DNA of 32,779 nucleotides from an uncultured Duncaniella sp. (GTDB lineage Bacteria > Bacteroidota > Bacteroidia > Bacteroidales > Muribaculaceae): NCBI GenBank assembly GCA_910584825.1, contig CAJUCI010000028.1, positions 1 through 32,779 of the forward strand, given 5' to 3'. Below, in pieces: positions 22,694-30,684 of the stretch. The notes below the pieces were generated by a model. It had not been told where the DNA came from. It searched no databases and was given only the letters and a program-made list of their open reading frames with translations. The translations under genes were made by a program, and so were the position numbers. Every line of letters begins with the position of its first letter. Within the stretch, counting starts at the first letter, position 1.

Positions 22694-25135
22694 ATGAAGC
22701 TGAAAGCGTCAATCATCGCATGTGCACTATCACTCCTCGCCACCTCGGCCCGGGCCGACCGGCTGTTCTCATTCTCAACCCCCGACGGCACCTCGGGCCT
22801 GCGCCTGGCATGGCAAGCCGACTCCACCTCAGGGTGGCAGAGCATCGGGCGTGGGTATGACTTCGTAAAGTCAGACTTCGGCCCCTGGGGCAGTCACAAG
22901 AAGATGTTCTCGCCCCGTCTCATCCTCAACGCCGCCGACTCTACATGGACATGCACCTGGTATGCCACCCCCGACAGCAGCGTCACCGCCCTGGCCACGT
23001 CGCCCGACCTGACCAACTGGACGCCACAACGCTATTTTGCCAGTCCGCTCGACCTGCCACGCGACATGCGCGCGCTCAACCCCGTCAAGCCGTGCTCAGC
23101 CGAAGTTGACGGCACCCACTACAGCGGATATGCCCAGGATGTGCCCCACTCACTCATCGACGCACTGTTCCGCCATGTAGAGAACGGCGGACAGCGTTAC
23201 GCGCGCCAATCACAGCACGCCGCCGACGACGCCGCACGCTTCGCCCGACTCTCGGCCGTGTCATTCTCGGCCACAGCCCGGCCAGACAAGGCATATCCCA
23301 TATCCGACAAACTCATCGGCATATTCTTCGAGGACATAAATTACGGAGCTGACGGCGGACTGTATGCCGAGCTGGTGCAGAACCGCGACTTTGAATACAC
23401 CCCCTCTGACCGAGGCGGTGACACGTCATGGGACAGCATGTACTCATGGAGCACTTCAGGCACAGGCTCGGCCACCGTTGCCACCTCATCGCCCATCCAT
23501 CCCAACAACCCGCACTATCTCAGCATTGACGGCGGTGTGACTCTGACCAACGCGGGATATGACGGCATCTCACTCGCCAAGGGTGAGAAATACCGCCTCG
23601 CGATAGCTGTGCGCACCAATCAGAAGACCCTCCCGATAAATGTGACTCTCACCTCCCCCGACGGCAAGGTGGTGGCCCGCACTACAGTCAAGGCACGTGG
23701 CAACGGCGAGTGGACCAAATGCACCGCTACGCTCAAGGCTTCACGCACCGTATCGGGCGCGAAACTCAATCTCACATTCGCCCCCACGGCAAAGGCTGAC
23801 GTAGACATGATATCGCTCTTCCCCGCCTCAACATTCAAGGGGCGCGAAAACGGTCTGCGCCGCGACCTCGCGCAGACTCTCGCCGACCTCACGCCCCGCT
23901 TCGTGAGATTTCCGGGCGGATGCGTGGCCCACGGCGACGGCATCGACAACATATATGACTGGAAAGGCTCGATAGGCCCGCTCGAGGCGCGCAAGCCGCT
24001 CCGCAACCTGTGGGGCTATCATCAGACACGCGGGCTCGGCTATCACGAGTATTTCCTCTTCTGCGAGGATATCGGTGCCGAACCGCTCCCCGTGCTCGCT
24101 GCCGGAGTGCCGTGTCAGAACTCGGGCACGCGCGCCCACCATTCCCACGCGCCACTCACCACCTTCGGCCAGCAGTGCGGAATACCGATGGAGGAGATGG
24201 ACAGCTACGTGCAGGACATCCTCGACCTCATCGAGTATGCAAACGGCGACATCACCACCACCTGGGGAGCCAAGCGCGCCGAGGCGGGACACCCCGAGCC
24301 GTTCAACCTCAAATACATCGGCATAGGCAACGAAGACCTCATCTCGGAGGTGTTCATCCCCCGCTTCCGCATGATATATGATGCCGTGCGGGCCAAGTAT
24401 CCCGATGTGACGGTTGTAGGCACCGTCGGCCCGTTCCATCAAGGGGCGGACTACGATGCCGGCTGGAAGCTCGCCGAGGAGCTTGACATCCCTATGGTTG
24501 ACGAGCATTACTATGTGGACCCTGCCTGGATGATACACAATCAGGATTTCTATGACAGCTACCGCCGCGGCGGCACCAAGGTGTATCTCGGCGAGTATGC
24601 CGCCCACCTGCCCGGACGCCCCAACAACATCGAGACCGCACTGGCCTCGGCCCTCTATCTCACCGCCGTCGAGCGCAACGGCGACGTGGTGGCTATGACA
24701 TCCTACGCACCCCTGCTTGCCAAGGACGGACACACCCAGTGGCGGCCCGACATGATATTCTTCAACAACGACTCCGTCAAGCCCACCACCGACTATCATG
24801 TGCAGAGGATGTATGGCAACAATTCAGGCACACGCTATATCCCCGCGCCCCTAAAGGTCGATTCCGATAACCCCGATGTGGTCAACCGCATAGGTATGTC
24901 AACTGTGCTCGACGAGACTACGGGCGAGTACATAGTGAAACTGGCCAACCTCCTCCCCGTGGCCGTGACCGGCAACATCGACCTCTCGCCCCTCGGCGTC
25001 ACAGCCACCTCGGCCCAAGGCACACAGCTCACCGGCTCGCCGGCCGACACCGACGCCGTCCCCGCCGATGTGACCGTCACCCTGCCCCGCATTACCCTCC
25101 CGCCCTACTCCTTCACCCTGTTCAGAGTCAAGTAA
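22694..25135 (+). CDS. Secreted GH51-type alpha-L-arabinofuranosidase
   Basis: Releases terminal arabinose from plant arabinans or arabinoxylans. An 813-residue protein with a signal peptide ending near SARA|D. Residues about 25-190 form an extra N-terminal domain with WYATPDSSVTALATSPDLTNW, similar to a blade of GH43-like propellers. A catalytic-family start, LIGIFFEDINYGADGGLYAELVQNRDFEY, is followed by a CBM-like beta domain (about 225-390), and then the TIM barrel with RFPGGCVAHGDGIDNIYDWK. The acid/base is E547 in GIGNED and the nucleophile E634 in YLGEYAAH. A C-terminal beta domain ends the protein. No susC/susD pair or regulator is adjacent, so it is an isolated CAZyme gene in this window. 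Confidence 0.9.
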   Translation: MKLKASIIACALSLLATSARADRLFSFSTPDGTSGLRLAWQADSTSGWQSIGRGYDFVKSDFGPWGSHKKMFSPRLILNAADSTWTCTWYATPDSSVTALATSPDLTNWTPQRYFASPLDLPRDMRALNPVKPCSAEVDGTHYSGYAQDVPHSLIDALFRHVENGGQRYARQSQHAADDAARFARLSAVSFSATARPDKAYPISDKLIGIFFEDINYGADGGLYAELVQNRDFEYTPSDRGGDTSWDSMYSWSTSGTGSATVATSSPIHPNNPHYLSIDGGVTLTNAGYDGISLAKGEKYRLAIAVRTNQKTLPINVTLTSPDGKVVARTTVKARGNGEWTKCTATLKASRTVSGAKLNLTFAPTAKADVDMISLFPASTFKGRENGLRRDLAQTLADLTPRFVRFPGGCVAHGDGIDNIYDWKGSIGPLEARKPLRNLWGYHQTRGLGYHEYFLFCEDIGAEPLPVLAAGVPCQNSGTRAHHSHAPLTTFGQQCGIPMEEMDSYVQDILDLIEYANGDITTTWGAKRAEAGHPEPFNLKYIGIGNEDLISEVFIPRFRMIYDAVRAKYPDVTVVGTVGPFHQGADYDAGWKLAEELDIPMVDEHYYVDPAWMIHNQDFYDSYRRGGTKVYLGEYAAHLPGRPNNIETALASALYLTAVERNGDVVAMTSYAPLLAKDGHTQWRPDMIFFNNDSVKPTTDYHVQRMYGNNSGTRYIPAPLKVDSDNPDVVNRIGMSTVLDETTGEYIVKLANLLPVAVTGNIDLSPLGVTATSAQGTQLTGSPADTDAVPADVTVTLPRITLPPYSFTLFRVK

Positions 25136-25144
25136 GGAGTGATA

Positions 25145-25283
25145 TAATCCAAGAAAGGGACATAAGAACATAAGACACAAAAGCGACATAAGAAATATAT
25201 TATCCTGATAATCAGTAATTACTTGATAATAAAAACTTATGTCGCTTTTGTGTCTTATGTTCTTATGTCCCTTTCTGGGATTA
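25145..25283. repeat. Large inverted repeat, 48-bp arms, 43-bp loop
   Basis: Arms 25145-25192 and 25236-25283 are inverse complements with a single mismatch (25151 against 25277). The arms contain the internally repetitive GGGACATAAGAACATAAGAC. It lies between the convergent arabinofuranosidase and DUF3127 genes and would fold in transcripts from either side, so it may act as a bidirectional terminator. Confidence 0.9.
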
Positions 25284-25294
25284 CGACACCGCGC

Positions 25295-25714
25295 TTAGAA
25301 GGGCAGGTCGTCGGTGGGGCTGGGTGCGAGGTCCACTGCGGGGGGGGGAACGGGCGCACCGGGAGTGGCGTATCCGCCGGGCATCTGAGGTGCGGGACCG
25401 TAGGAGGCTGCGGGCGCGCCGGGCTGAGCCATCGGTGCGGCTGCGGCATCGGGAGCCTCGGCCTTCCAGGCGCGAACATCTACATACCAGCGGCCGTTAT
25501 ACTCACGGCTGTCGATGTCAAAGCTGATTTTCACAACCTGACCCACCTCGAGGGGGAACTGGTCGACACGGTCGCCGAAGAAGTTGAAGAACACTTTTTT
25601 GGGATAAGTCTCCTGTGTCTCAAGCACGTACTCACGCTTCTTCCAAGCGTTGCCTTTGGCTGAAGTGCCACCCACCTCGGGCATGGCCACTATGATTTTG
25701 CCTGTAATTTCCAT
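25295..25714 (-). CDS. DUF3127 OB-fold protein with SSB-like acidic tip
   Basis: A 139-residue protein. Residues 1-83 are the DUF3127 domain (MEITGKIIVAMPEVGG...KREYVLETQETYPKKVFFNFFGDRV...VKISFDIDSREYNGRWYVDVRAWK), whose strand pattern resembles an OB fold. Residues 88-133 form a Pro/Ala/Gly-rich linker. The last residues, PTDDLPF, closely match the C-terminal tip of single-stranded DNA-binding protein (DDDIPF), which recruits repair and replication proteins. This organisation copies that of SSB, although the domain is a different family. Single-strand binding is inferred and not shown. A TACCTTTG promoter lies upstream on the minus strand. Confidence 0.87.
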   Translation of the reverse strand: MEITGKIIVAMPEVGGTSAKGNAWKKREYVLETQETYPKKVFFNFFGDRVDQFPLEVGQVVKISFDIDSREYNGRWYVDVRAWKAEAPDAAAAPMAQPGAPAASYGPAPQMPGGYATPGAPVPPPAVDLAPSPTDDLPF

Positions 25715-25784
25715 ATGATTATATCGTTGTTTTACTATTTATTTATCAGTGACAGGCACGCGACCGACACGTGCGTATTCCTTA

Positions 25785-25792
25785 CAAAGGTA
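25785..25792 (-). promoter_or_regulatory. -7 box of the DUF3127 gene
   Basis: TACCTTTG on the minus strand, about 70 bp upstream of the start. The -33 region is not clear. Confidence 0.6.
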
Positions 25793-25890
25793 GTCAAAAA
25801 TTTACTACCTTACCGTTAAAATACGTTAATCGACCGTATGCCATACTTAGTAAAAATTCATTTCCTCACGCTTAACTGATATATTCTTAG

Positions 25891-25898
25891 TAATTTTG
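25891..25898 (+). promoter_or_regulatory. -7 box of the Yip1-like/smpB operon
   Basis: TAATTTTG ends 8 bp before the ATG at 25906, so the mRNA would be leaderless or nearly so. Confidence 0.55.
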
Positions 25899-25905
25899 CA
25901 TTCAA

Positions 25906-26451
25906 ATGAAATATTATCTAAAACACCTGTTTCAACTCATACTCTCGCCCCGCAACGGCTGGGAGGATGTCGACAAAGCCGCCATGCCCCCGGCACGCAT
26001 AGCGGCCGAGGGATTTTATCCGCTCATAGCCATCGCGGCGGCCAGCGTCTTCACCCAGGCACTCTTCAAGCATCATGTGGTGTTTCTCTCGCTGTTCATG
26101 AGGATGATTGTGACGTTTGTGGTCTACTTCATCTCCTACTTCTTCAGCACGTTCGTCATGTCGATGGCGGTCGAGCCGATGATTGAGGGGGAATATGACG
26201 AGGTCAGGTGTCAGACATTCACGCTTTACACCCTCGGCTCGCTCGCGCTGATATCGCTGATTATCAACTGTCTGCCGGTCACTCCGCTCGTACTCTTCTT
26301 CCTGCCGTGCTATGTGGCACTGATACAGTGGAAGGGGTGTGAATACATGCGCGTGCGCCCTGAGAAGACCGGCCATTTCATGACCCTCGCCATCCTGGGC
26401 GTACTGCTCCCCCCCTATATTTTCTATTTCATCTTCTCTCTGATTTTCTAA
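25906..26451 (+). CDS. Yip1-like integral membrane protein
   Basis: A 181-residue membrane protein with about five hydrophobic segments after an N-terminal amphipathic stretch (LFQLILSPRNGWEDVDKAA). The opening motif, in which an LSPRNGW-type segment precedes the first membrane helix, and the overall size suit the Yip1 family, which is poorly characterised in bacteria. No catalytic residues are apparent. The stop is 3 bp before smpB, so the two are probably translated from one mRNA; this arrangement gives no direct functional clue. Confidence 0.75.
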   Translation: MKYYLKHLFQLILSPRNGWEDVDKAAMPPARIAAEGFYPLIAIAAASVFTQALFKHHVVFLSLFMRMIVTFVVYFISYFFSTFVMSMAVEPMIEGEYDEVRCQTFTLYTLGSLALISLIINCLPVTPLVLFFLPCYVALIQWKGCEYMRVRPEKTGHFMTLAILGVLLPPYIFYFIFSLIF

Positions 26452-26454
26452 TCT

Positions 26455-26907
26455 ATGCAATCCAAGGACATCAACATAAAGAACCGCCGCGCGACGTTTG
26501 ACTACGCCATCGGCGACACCTATACCGCCGGCATAGTGCTCACCGGCACCGAGATAAAGTCAATCCGCGAGGGCAAAGCCTCGCTGGTCGACACATTCTG
26601 CTACGTCGACAACGGCGAGGTGTGGGTCAAGAACATGTATATCGCAGAGTATTTCTACGGCTCATATAACAACCATGCCGAGCGTCGCGACCGCAAGCTG
26701 CTGCTCTCACGCAAGGAAATCGGCAAGATTGAGAAGTCGGGCAAGGAGGCAGGATTCACCATCGTGCCCCTGCGACTGTTCATCAACGACCGCGGCCTGG
26801 CAAAACTCGTCATCGGCATTGGCCGGGGCAAAAAGGAGTATGACAAACGCCAGTCAATCAAGGAGCGCGAGGACAAGCGCGACATGGCCCGCCTCATGCA
26901 TAAATAA
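26455..26907 (+). CDS. smpB: SsrA-binding protein
   Basis: Binds tmRNA and brings it to stalled ribosomes for trans-translation. At 150 residues the family pattern is complete: NRRATFDYAIGDTYTAGIVLTGTEIKSIR near the N terminus, the beta-barrel segments YNNHAERRDRKLLLSRKEI and LRLFINDRGLAKLVIGIGRGKKEYDKRQSIKERE, and a basic C-terminal tail that fills the vacant mRNA channel. No tmRNA gene is seen in this window. It ends 14 bp before the convergent lipoprotein gene. Confidence 0.96.
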   Translation: MQSKDINIKNRRATFDYAIGDTYTAGIVLTGTEIKSIREGKASLVDTFCYVDNGEVWVKNMYIAEYFYGSYNNHAERRDRKLLLSRKEIGKIEKSGKEAGFTIVPLRLFINDRGLAKLVIGIGRGKKEYDKRQSIKEREDKRDMARLMHK

Positions 26908-26921
26908 TGAGGGCGCGGAGC

Positions 26922-27458
26922 CTACGGAATTACCAGAACCCACCGACCGGCCGACGAGTCGGTCAATCGATACCAGATGCGCCCCTCACCGCGGCGCATC
27001 ATTTTTATTTCAGAATACTGCATGTCCACGCCGTTGACCGCGATGCGCGAGCCGGTGTGGGTGGAGTCGGCATTCTCCTTGCCGAGCACAATCAGCACTT
27101 CATCGGCTCCGTCGAGGTCGCTGACCCGTACCGAGCCGTCAGCGAGCGTTGCGAATAGCACCCCACCACGGTCGTAACGCAGCGATGCGCCGGGCACTGT
27201 GACGCGCCATGTATCGTCGGCCAGCTCGCGGTCAAAATCATTTGCCTCCCCTATGCCGGGACGTTGCCCGGTGCCCTCGCCCGAGCCGCCCGAATTCCCG
27301 CCGCCGTTTTCGCTGTTTCCACCACCGTTTCCGCCGTTTCCATTACCCGGACGCGTCACAGCCCCGTCCCGCTCGGGCGGACTGTCATGACCGCATGCCG
27401 TAAGCATGACCGCTACAGCCGTCACTGCGGCCAGAAGTGTCGCAATATATCGTCTCAT
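26922..27458 (-). CDS. Small lipoprotein with Gly/Asn linker, downstream of the nuclease-like gene
   Basis: Exported lipoprotein of 178 residues. The signal peptide ends in MLTAC, with Cys22 acylated. Residues 36-70 form a low-complexity linker of Gly, Asn, Ser and Glu (NGGNGGGNSENGGGNSGG). A beta-rich domain of about 100 residues follows, with WRVTVPGASLRYDRGGVLFATLADGS. No family was recognised. It overlaps the upstream endonuclease I-like gene by 4 bp (ATGA), so the two products are made together and may cooperate at the surface or in the periplasm. Confidence 0.78.
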   Translation of the reverse strand: MRRYIATLLAAVTAVAVMLTACGHDSPPERDGAVTRPGNGNGGNGGGNSENGGGNSGGSGEGTGQRPGIGEANDFDRELADDTWRVTVPGASLRYDRGGVLFATLADGSVRVSDLDGADEVLIVLGKENADSTHTGSRIAVNGVDMQYSEIKMMRRGEGRIWYRLTDSSAGRWVLVIP

Positions 27459-28450
27459 AGCTCTATCTTTATCATTACGCGCCCCCTCTCGCCGGTCGAC
27501 CGCGATGTGTACTCAAGGTGATGCACACCGGCACCCAGCTCACGCGCACTGTAGCTGTCGGCATCGGCCACCCTGCCGTCAATACTCCATGAGGCATCAG
27601 CCGGGACGGCGGGAGAATACAGGTACACCCTGTCGCCAGCCGAAGTGTAGGTGGAATGCAGAGGGGTACGCTCCCCCTCGATACTGAACACCTCCCCTGC
27701 CCTGTCTCCCCACAGGTATTCCATCAGTCCGGGAATCTCGACAAACGGATTGCTCCCGCCTTGCAATCCCGAGGCATATGCCGCACTCTCGGCCTCGGTC
27801 GGCCCTACCGGATAGTCCCTGGCCCACTGCGTGAACAAACCGACGGCATAGGGGGTCATATAGGGATATTCGCCACTCATCACCATCATCCCCTGCGGGG
27901 TGAATACGTAGTGGGGATACATGACGGCCATATAGAAGAATGTGCGGGCGAGCTGTCCGCGCAACGATTCAGGCGGGGAGTAGAGCCGCGTCATCGAGCC
28001 GAACAACAGCCCCTGCCCCACGCTCCACCACGGGTTACTGAAAGTCAGTTCGGTCGGCCGACCGGGAGGGATGTCGCCGCGCAGACTCACAGTCTCGCGG
28101 GTCAAGGGGATGAAGTTGTGGAGGTCACGCGCTATGGTGTCGCCATAGATGTCGACCTCGCTCCACCACTGCGACGGCACAAGCTCACCGGCCACATATC
28201 CGTCAGGCATGACACCGCCCGTGATACTGACATCCACACCGTTGAAATGGTCGCGGAACACACGGGTAATCTCCCGCTGCTCCGCCATACGGGCCGGGCG
28301 GCAATAGCGGCGCACAGCCGAGGCAAGCCCCGCGCCCGACTTGCCGGCAAGATATGCCACAGGCACCTCCGCGCGGGTCAGACCCGACACGAAGATGCCT
28401 GTAAGCAGTATGGCGGACGCAATCATGCGCCGCATAGTCCAATTAGTCAT
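27455..28450 (-). CDS. Endonuclease I-like secreted protein with altered active site
   Basis: Exported protein of 331 residues; signal peptide MRRMIASAILLTGIFVSG... (an ATG at 28435 is an alternative start). The endonuclease I family is shown by LRGQLARTFFYMAVMYPH and GGSNPFVEIPGLMEYLWG. The usual beta-beta-alpha metal site reads EHxxPxSW...DLHHLxPxDxxxNxxRS. Here the first part is GELVPSQWW (88-96), with Glu or Leu where the general-base His should be, and the second is DLHNFIPLTRETVSLRGDIP, with the metal-binding Asn not obvious. A C-terminal domain of about 60 residues has an Ig-like pattern. Nuclease activity is therefore doubtful. It follows lpxA by 61 bp. Confidence 0.8.
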   Translation of the reverse strand: MTNWTMRRMIASAILLTGIFVSGLTRAEVPVAYLAGKSGAGLASAVRRYCRPARMAEQREITRVFRDHFNGVDVSITGGVMPDGYVAGELVPSQWWSEVDIYGDTIARDLHNFIPLTRETVSLRGDIPPGRPTELTFSNPWWSVGQGLLFGSMTRLYSPPESLRGQLARTFFYMAVMYPHYVFTPQGMMVMSGEYPYMTPYAVGLFTQWARDYPVGPTEAESAAYASGLQGGSNPFVEIPGLMEYLWGDRAGEVFSIEGERTPLHSTYTSAGDRVYLYSPAVPADASWSIDGRVADADSYSARELGAGVHHLEYTSRSTGERGRVMIKIEL

Positions 28451-28511
28451 GATAAAGGAGAGGGGGTGAAAAAACTGAGTCCGGCATTACGTGCACCGGC
28501 ACGCAACTCAC

Positions 28512-29291
28512 TTATACGTAGCCGCGTATGATGCCGCGGTTGGAGTTGCGCACGAAGAGGATAATCTCGTCACGCTCCTTGGATGCGGGCAGCTCGGCCT
28601 CGATGCGCTCGATGGCGTCGGAGTTGTTCAGACCTGAGAGGTACAGGTAGCGGTATATCTCCTGGATGTCACGGATGGCCTCGTTGGAGTATCCGCGACG
28701 GCGCAGACCGATGGAGTTGACTCCGGCATAAGCGATAGGCTCGCGTCCGGCCTTGACAAACGGGGGGATATCCTTGTTGACAAGCGCACCACCCTGGAGC
28801 ATGACATGCGACCCGATGTGGCAGAACTGATGCACAAGCGCACCGCCGCCCACAACGGCAAAGTCATCGACGATGACCTCACCGGCAAGCTGCACGGCGT
28901 TGGACATGATGACGTTGTTTTTCACGACACAGTCGTGGGCCACGTGGCAGTAGGCCATGATGAGGCAGTTGTCGCCGACCACGGTCTTGCCCTTCGAGGC
29001 TGTGCCGCGGTGTATTGTCACGCACTCGCGTATCACGGTGTTGTCGCCGATGATAGCCACAGTGTCCTCGCCCTTGAACTTGAGGTCCTGAGGGGGGCCT
29101 GAGATGACAGCTCCCGGATATATGGTACAGTTCTTGCCGATGCGCGCACCCTCCATAATGGTGACGTTGGAGAGTATGCGGGTACCCTCGCCAATCTCCA
29201 CATTGCGGTCAATAGTCACGAATGGCCCAATCTCCACGCTGGGGTGGATTTTAGCCTCGGGATGCACGTATGCTAAAGGTTGATTCATCAC
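28512..29291 (-). CDS. lpxA: UDP-N-acetylglucosamine acyltransferase
   Basis: First enzyme of lipid A synthesis; moves a 3-hydroxyacyl chain from ACP to UDP-GlcNAc. At 259 residues it has a left-handed beta-helix of hexapeptide repeats, the catalytic His119 in CHVAHDCVV (E. coli H125), and GGALVHQFCHIG. The C-terminal helical domain begins near VNSIGLRRRGYSN. The start ATG is 6 bp downstream of the lpxC-fabZ stop. The substrate chain length cannot be told reliably from sequence. Confidence 0.96.
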   Translation of the reverse strand: MMNQPLAYVHPEAKIHPSVEIGPFVTIDRNVEIGEGTRILSNVTIMEGARIGKNCTIYPGAVISGPPQDLKFKGEDTVAIIGDNTVIRECVTIHRGTASKGKTVVGDNCLIMAYCHVAHDCVVKNNVIMSNAVQLAGEVIVDDFAVVGGGALVHQFCHIGSHVMLQGGALVNKDIPPFVKAGREPIAYAGVNSIGLRRRGYSNEAIRDIQEIYRYLYLSGLNNSDAIERIEAELPASKERDEIILFVRNSNRGIIRGYV

Positions 29292-29297
29292 TCTTTA

Positions 29298-30680
29298 TTA
29301 CTTGTTTTTGATTATCTGAGCCATAAACTCACATTCGGTCACAATCTTCTCGCCCACAAAGGCATAGCCCTTCATCATGGCGCAGCCGCGGCGCAGCTCG
29401 GTCATGAACGATACGTGGAAGAGGAGGGTGTCGCCGGGCACCACCTTCTGACGGAACTTCACGTTGTCAATCTTCATGAAGTAGGTCGAGTAACGCTCCG
29501 GCTCGTCAAGACCGCTGAGCACGAGGATGCCGCCGGTCTGGGCCATAGCCTCAATCTGAAGCACGCCGGGCATGACGGGCTCCTGAGGGAAGTGGCCGGG
29601 GAAGAAAGGCTCGTTGGCGGTGACATTCTTCACGCCGACGATATAGTTGGTGCCCTTCTCGATGATTTTGTCAACGAGCTGGAAGGGATAGCGGTGAGGC
29701 AGGAGGGCGCGGATGCAGTTGTTGTCCATCAGAGCCTCCTTGTTGGGGTTGTAGATGGGGGCCTGGATGTCCTGATGCTTGATTTCCTTGCGGATTTTCT
29801 TGGCAAGCGCGGTGTTGATGGTGTGGCCGGGGCGGGTGGCTATGACGCGACCCTTGAGCGGACGGCCTATGAGGGCGATGTCGCCGATAAGGTCGAGCAG
29901 CTTGTGGCGGGCAGGCTCGTTGTCGTGGGTGAGGGGACGCTCGTTGAGGTATCCCAGCTCGGCCACATCCTTGCGGTTGACGCCCATGAGGTCGGCCAGA
30001 CGGTCAAGCTCGGCCTGCTCCATCGGAGTGTCATAGATGACGATGGCGTTGTCGAGGTCGCCGCCCTTGATGAGATTGTTCTTCACGAGGGGCTCAATCT
30101 CACGCACGAACACGAATGTGCGGCTGGGGGCTATCTCGTCACAGTAGGTTGCGATATTCTCAAGGGTGGCAAACTGGTTGTTGAGCACCTTGGAGTCGAA
30201 GTTGATTTTCACGTCCACCGAGAAATCGTCGTCGGGGAGCACGATGATTGACGAGCCGGTCTCGGGGTCAGACACCTCGAAGCGCGACTTGACATAATAG
30301 AAGTCCTTGTCGGCCTTCTGCTCGGCGATGCCCACCGATGCGATGGCCTCGCAATAGGGGAGCGCGCTGCCGTCGAGGATGGGGAGCTCGGGGGCGTTGA
30401 CTTCGATGAGGCAGTTGTCGATGCCCGCGGCATAGAGGGCCGACATGGCATGCTCGATGGTTGAGACGCGGGCATCGCCCTTGGCTATGACTGTGCCACG
30501 GTTGGTGGCCACAACGTTTTCGGCAAGCGCGTCAATCACGGGCTGACCCTCGAGGTCCACGCGCTTGATTTTGTAGCCGTGGTTTTCGGGTGCGGGGAGA
30601 AATCTTGCAGAGATTTCAAGCCCTGTGTGGAGTCCTTTGCCTGTGAGCGTAAACTCGCCGTTAAGAGTTCTCTGGTTCAT
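29298..30680 (-). CDS. lpxC: Bifunctional LpxC deacetylase / FabZ dehydratase
   Basis: Natural fusion of 460 residues. Residues 1-305 are LpxC, the zinc deacetylase that commits lipid A synthesis: H77 in TIEHAMSALYAAGIDN, H259 and D263 in HKLLDLIGD, and H286 in PGHTINT. Residues 315-460 are FabZ, the 3-hydroxyacyl-ACP dehydratase: LLPHRYPFQLVD, and GHFPQEPVMPG with H363, followed by E377. The fusion is typical of Bacteroidota and places competing users of the same hydroxyacyl-ACP pool in one polypeptide. It is tightly linked to lpxD (4-bp gap) and lpxA (6-bp gap). Confidence 0.97.
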   Translation of the reverse strand: MNQRTLNGEFTLTGKGLHTGLEISARFLPAPENHGYKIKRVDLEGQPVIDALAENVVATNRGTVIAKGDARVSTIEHAMSALYAAGIDNCLIEVNAPELPILDGSALPYCEAIASVGIAEQKADKDFYYVKSRFEVSDPETGSSIIVLPDDDFSVDVKINFDSKVLNNQFATLENIATYCDEIAPSRTFVFVREIEPLVKNNLIKGGDLDNAIVIYDTPMEQAELDRLADLMGVNRKDVAELGYLNERPLTHDNEPARHKLLDLIGDIALIGRPLKGRVIATRPGHTINTALAKKIRKEIKHQDIQAPIYNPNKEALMDNNCIRALLPHRYPFQLVDKIIEKGTNYIVGVKNVTANEPFFPGHFPQEPVMPGVLQIEAMAQTGGILVLSGLDEPERYSTYFMKIDNVKFRQKVVPGDTLLFHVSFMTELRRGCAMMKGYAFVGEKIVTECEFMAQIIKNK

Positions 30681-30684
30681 TATA

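Noticed and set aside
23828..24799. Minus-strand frame of 323 codons opposite the arabinofuranosidase
   Set aside because: Shadow of a G+C-rich gene whose catalytic residues are in the plus frame.
26455..26907. tmRNA gene next to smpB
   Set aside because: Neither spacer contains the tRNA-like end or a tag-peptide frame; the downstream spacer is only 14 bp.
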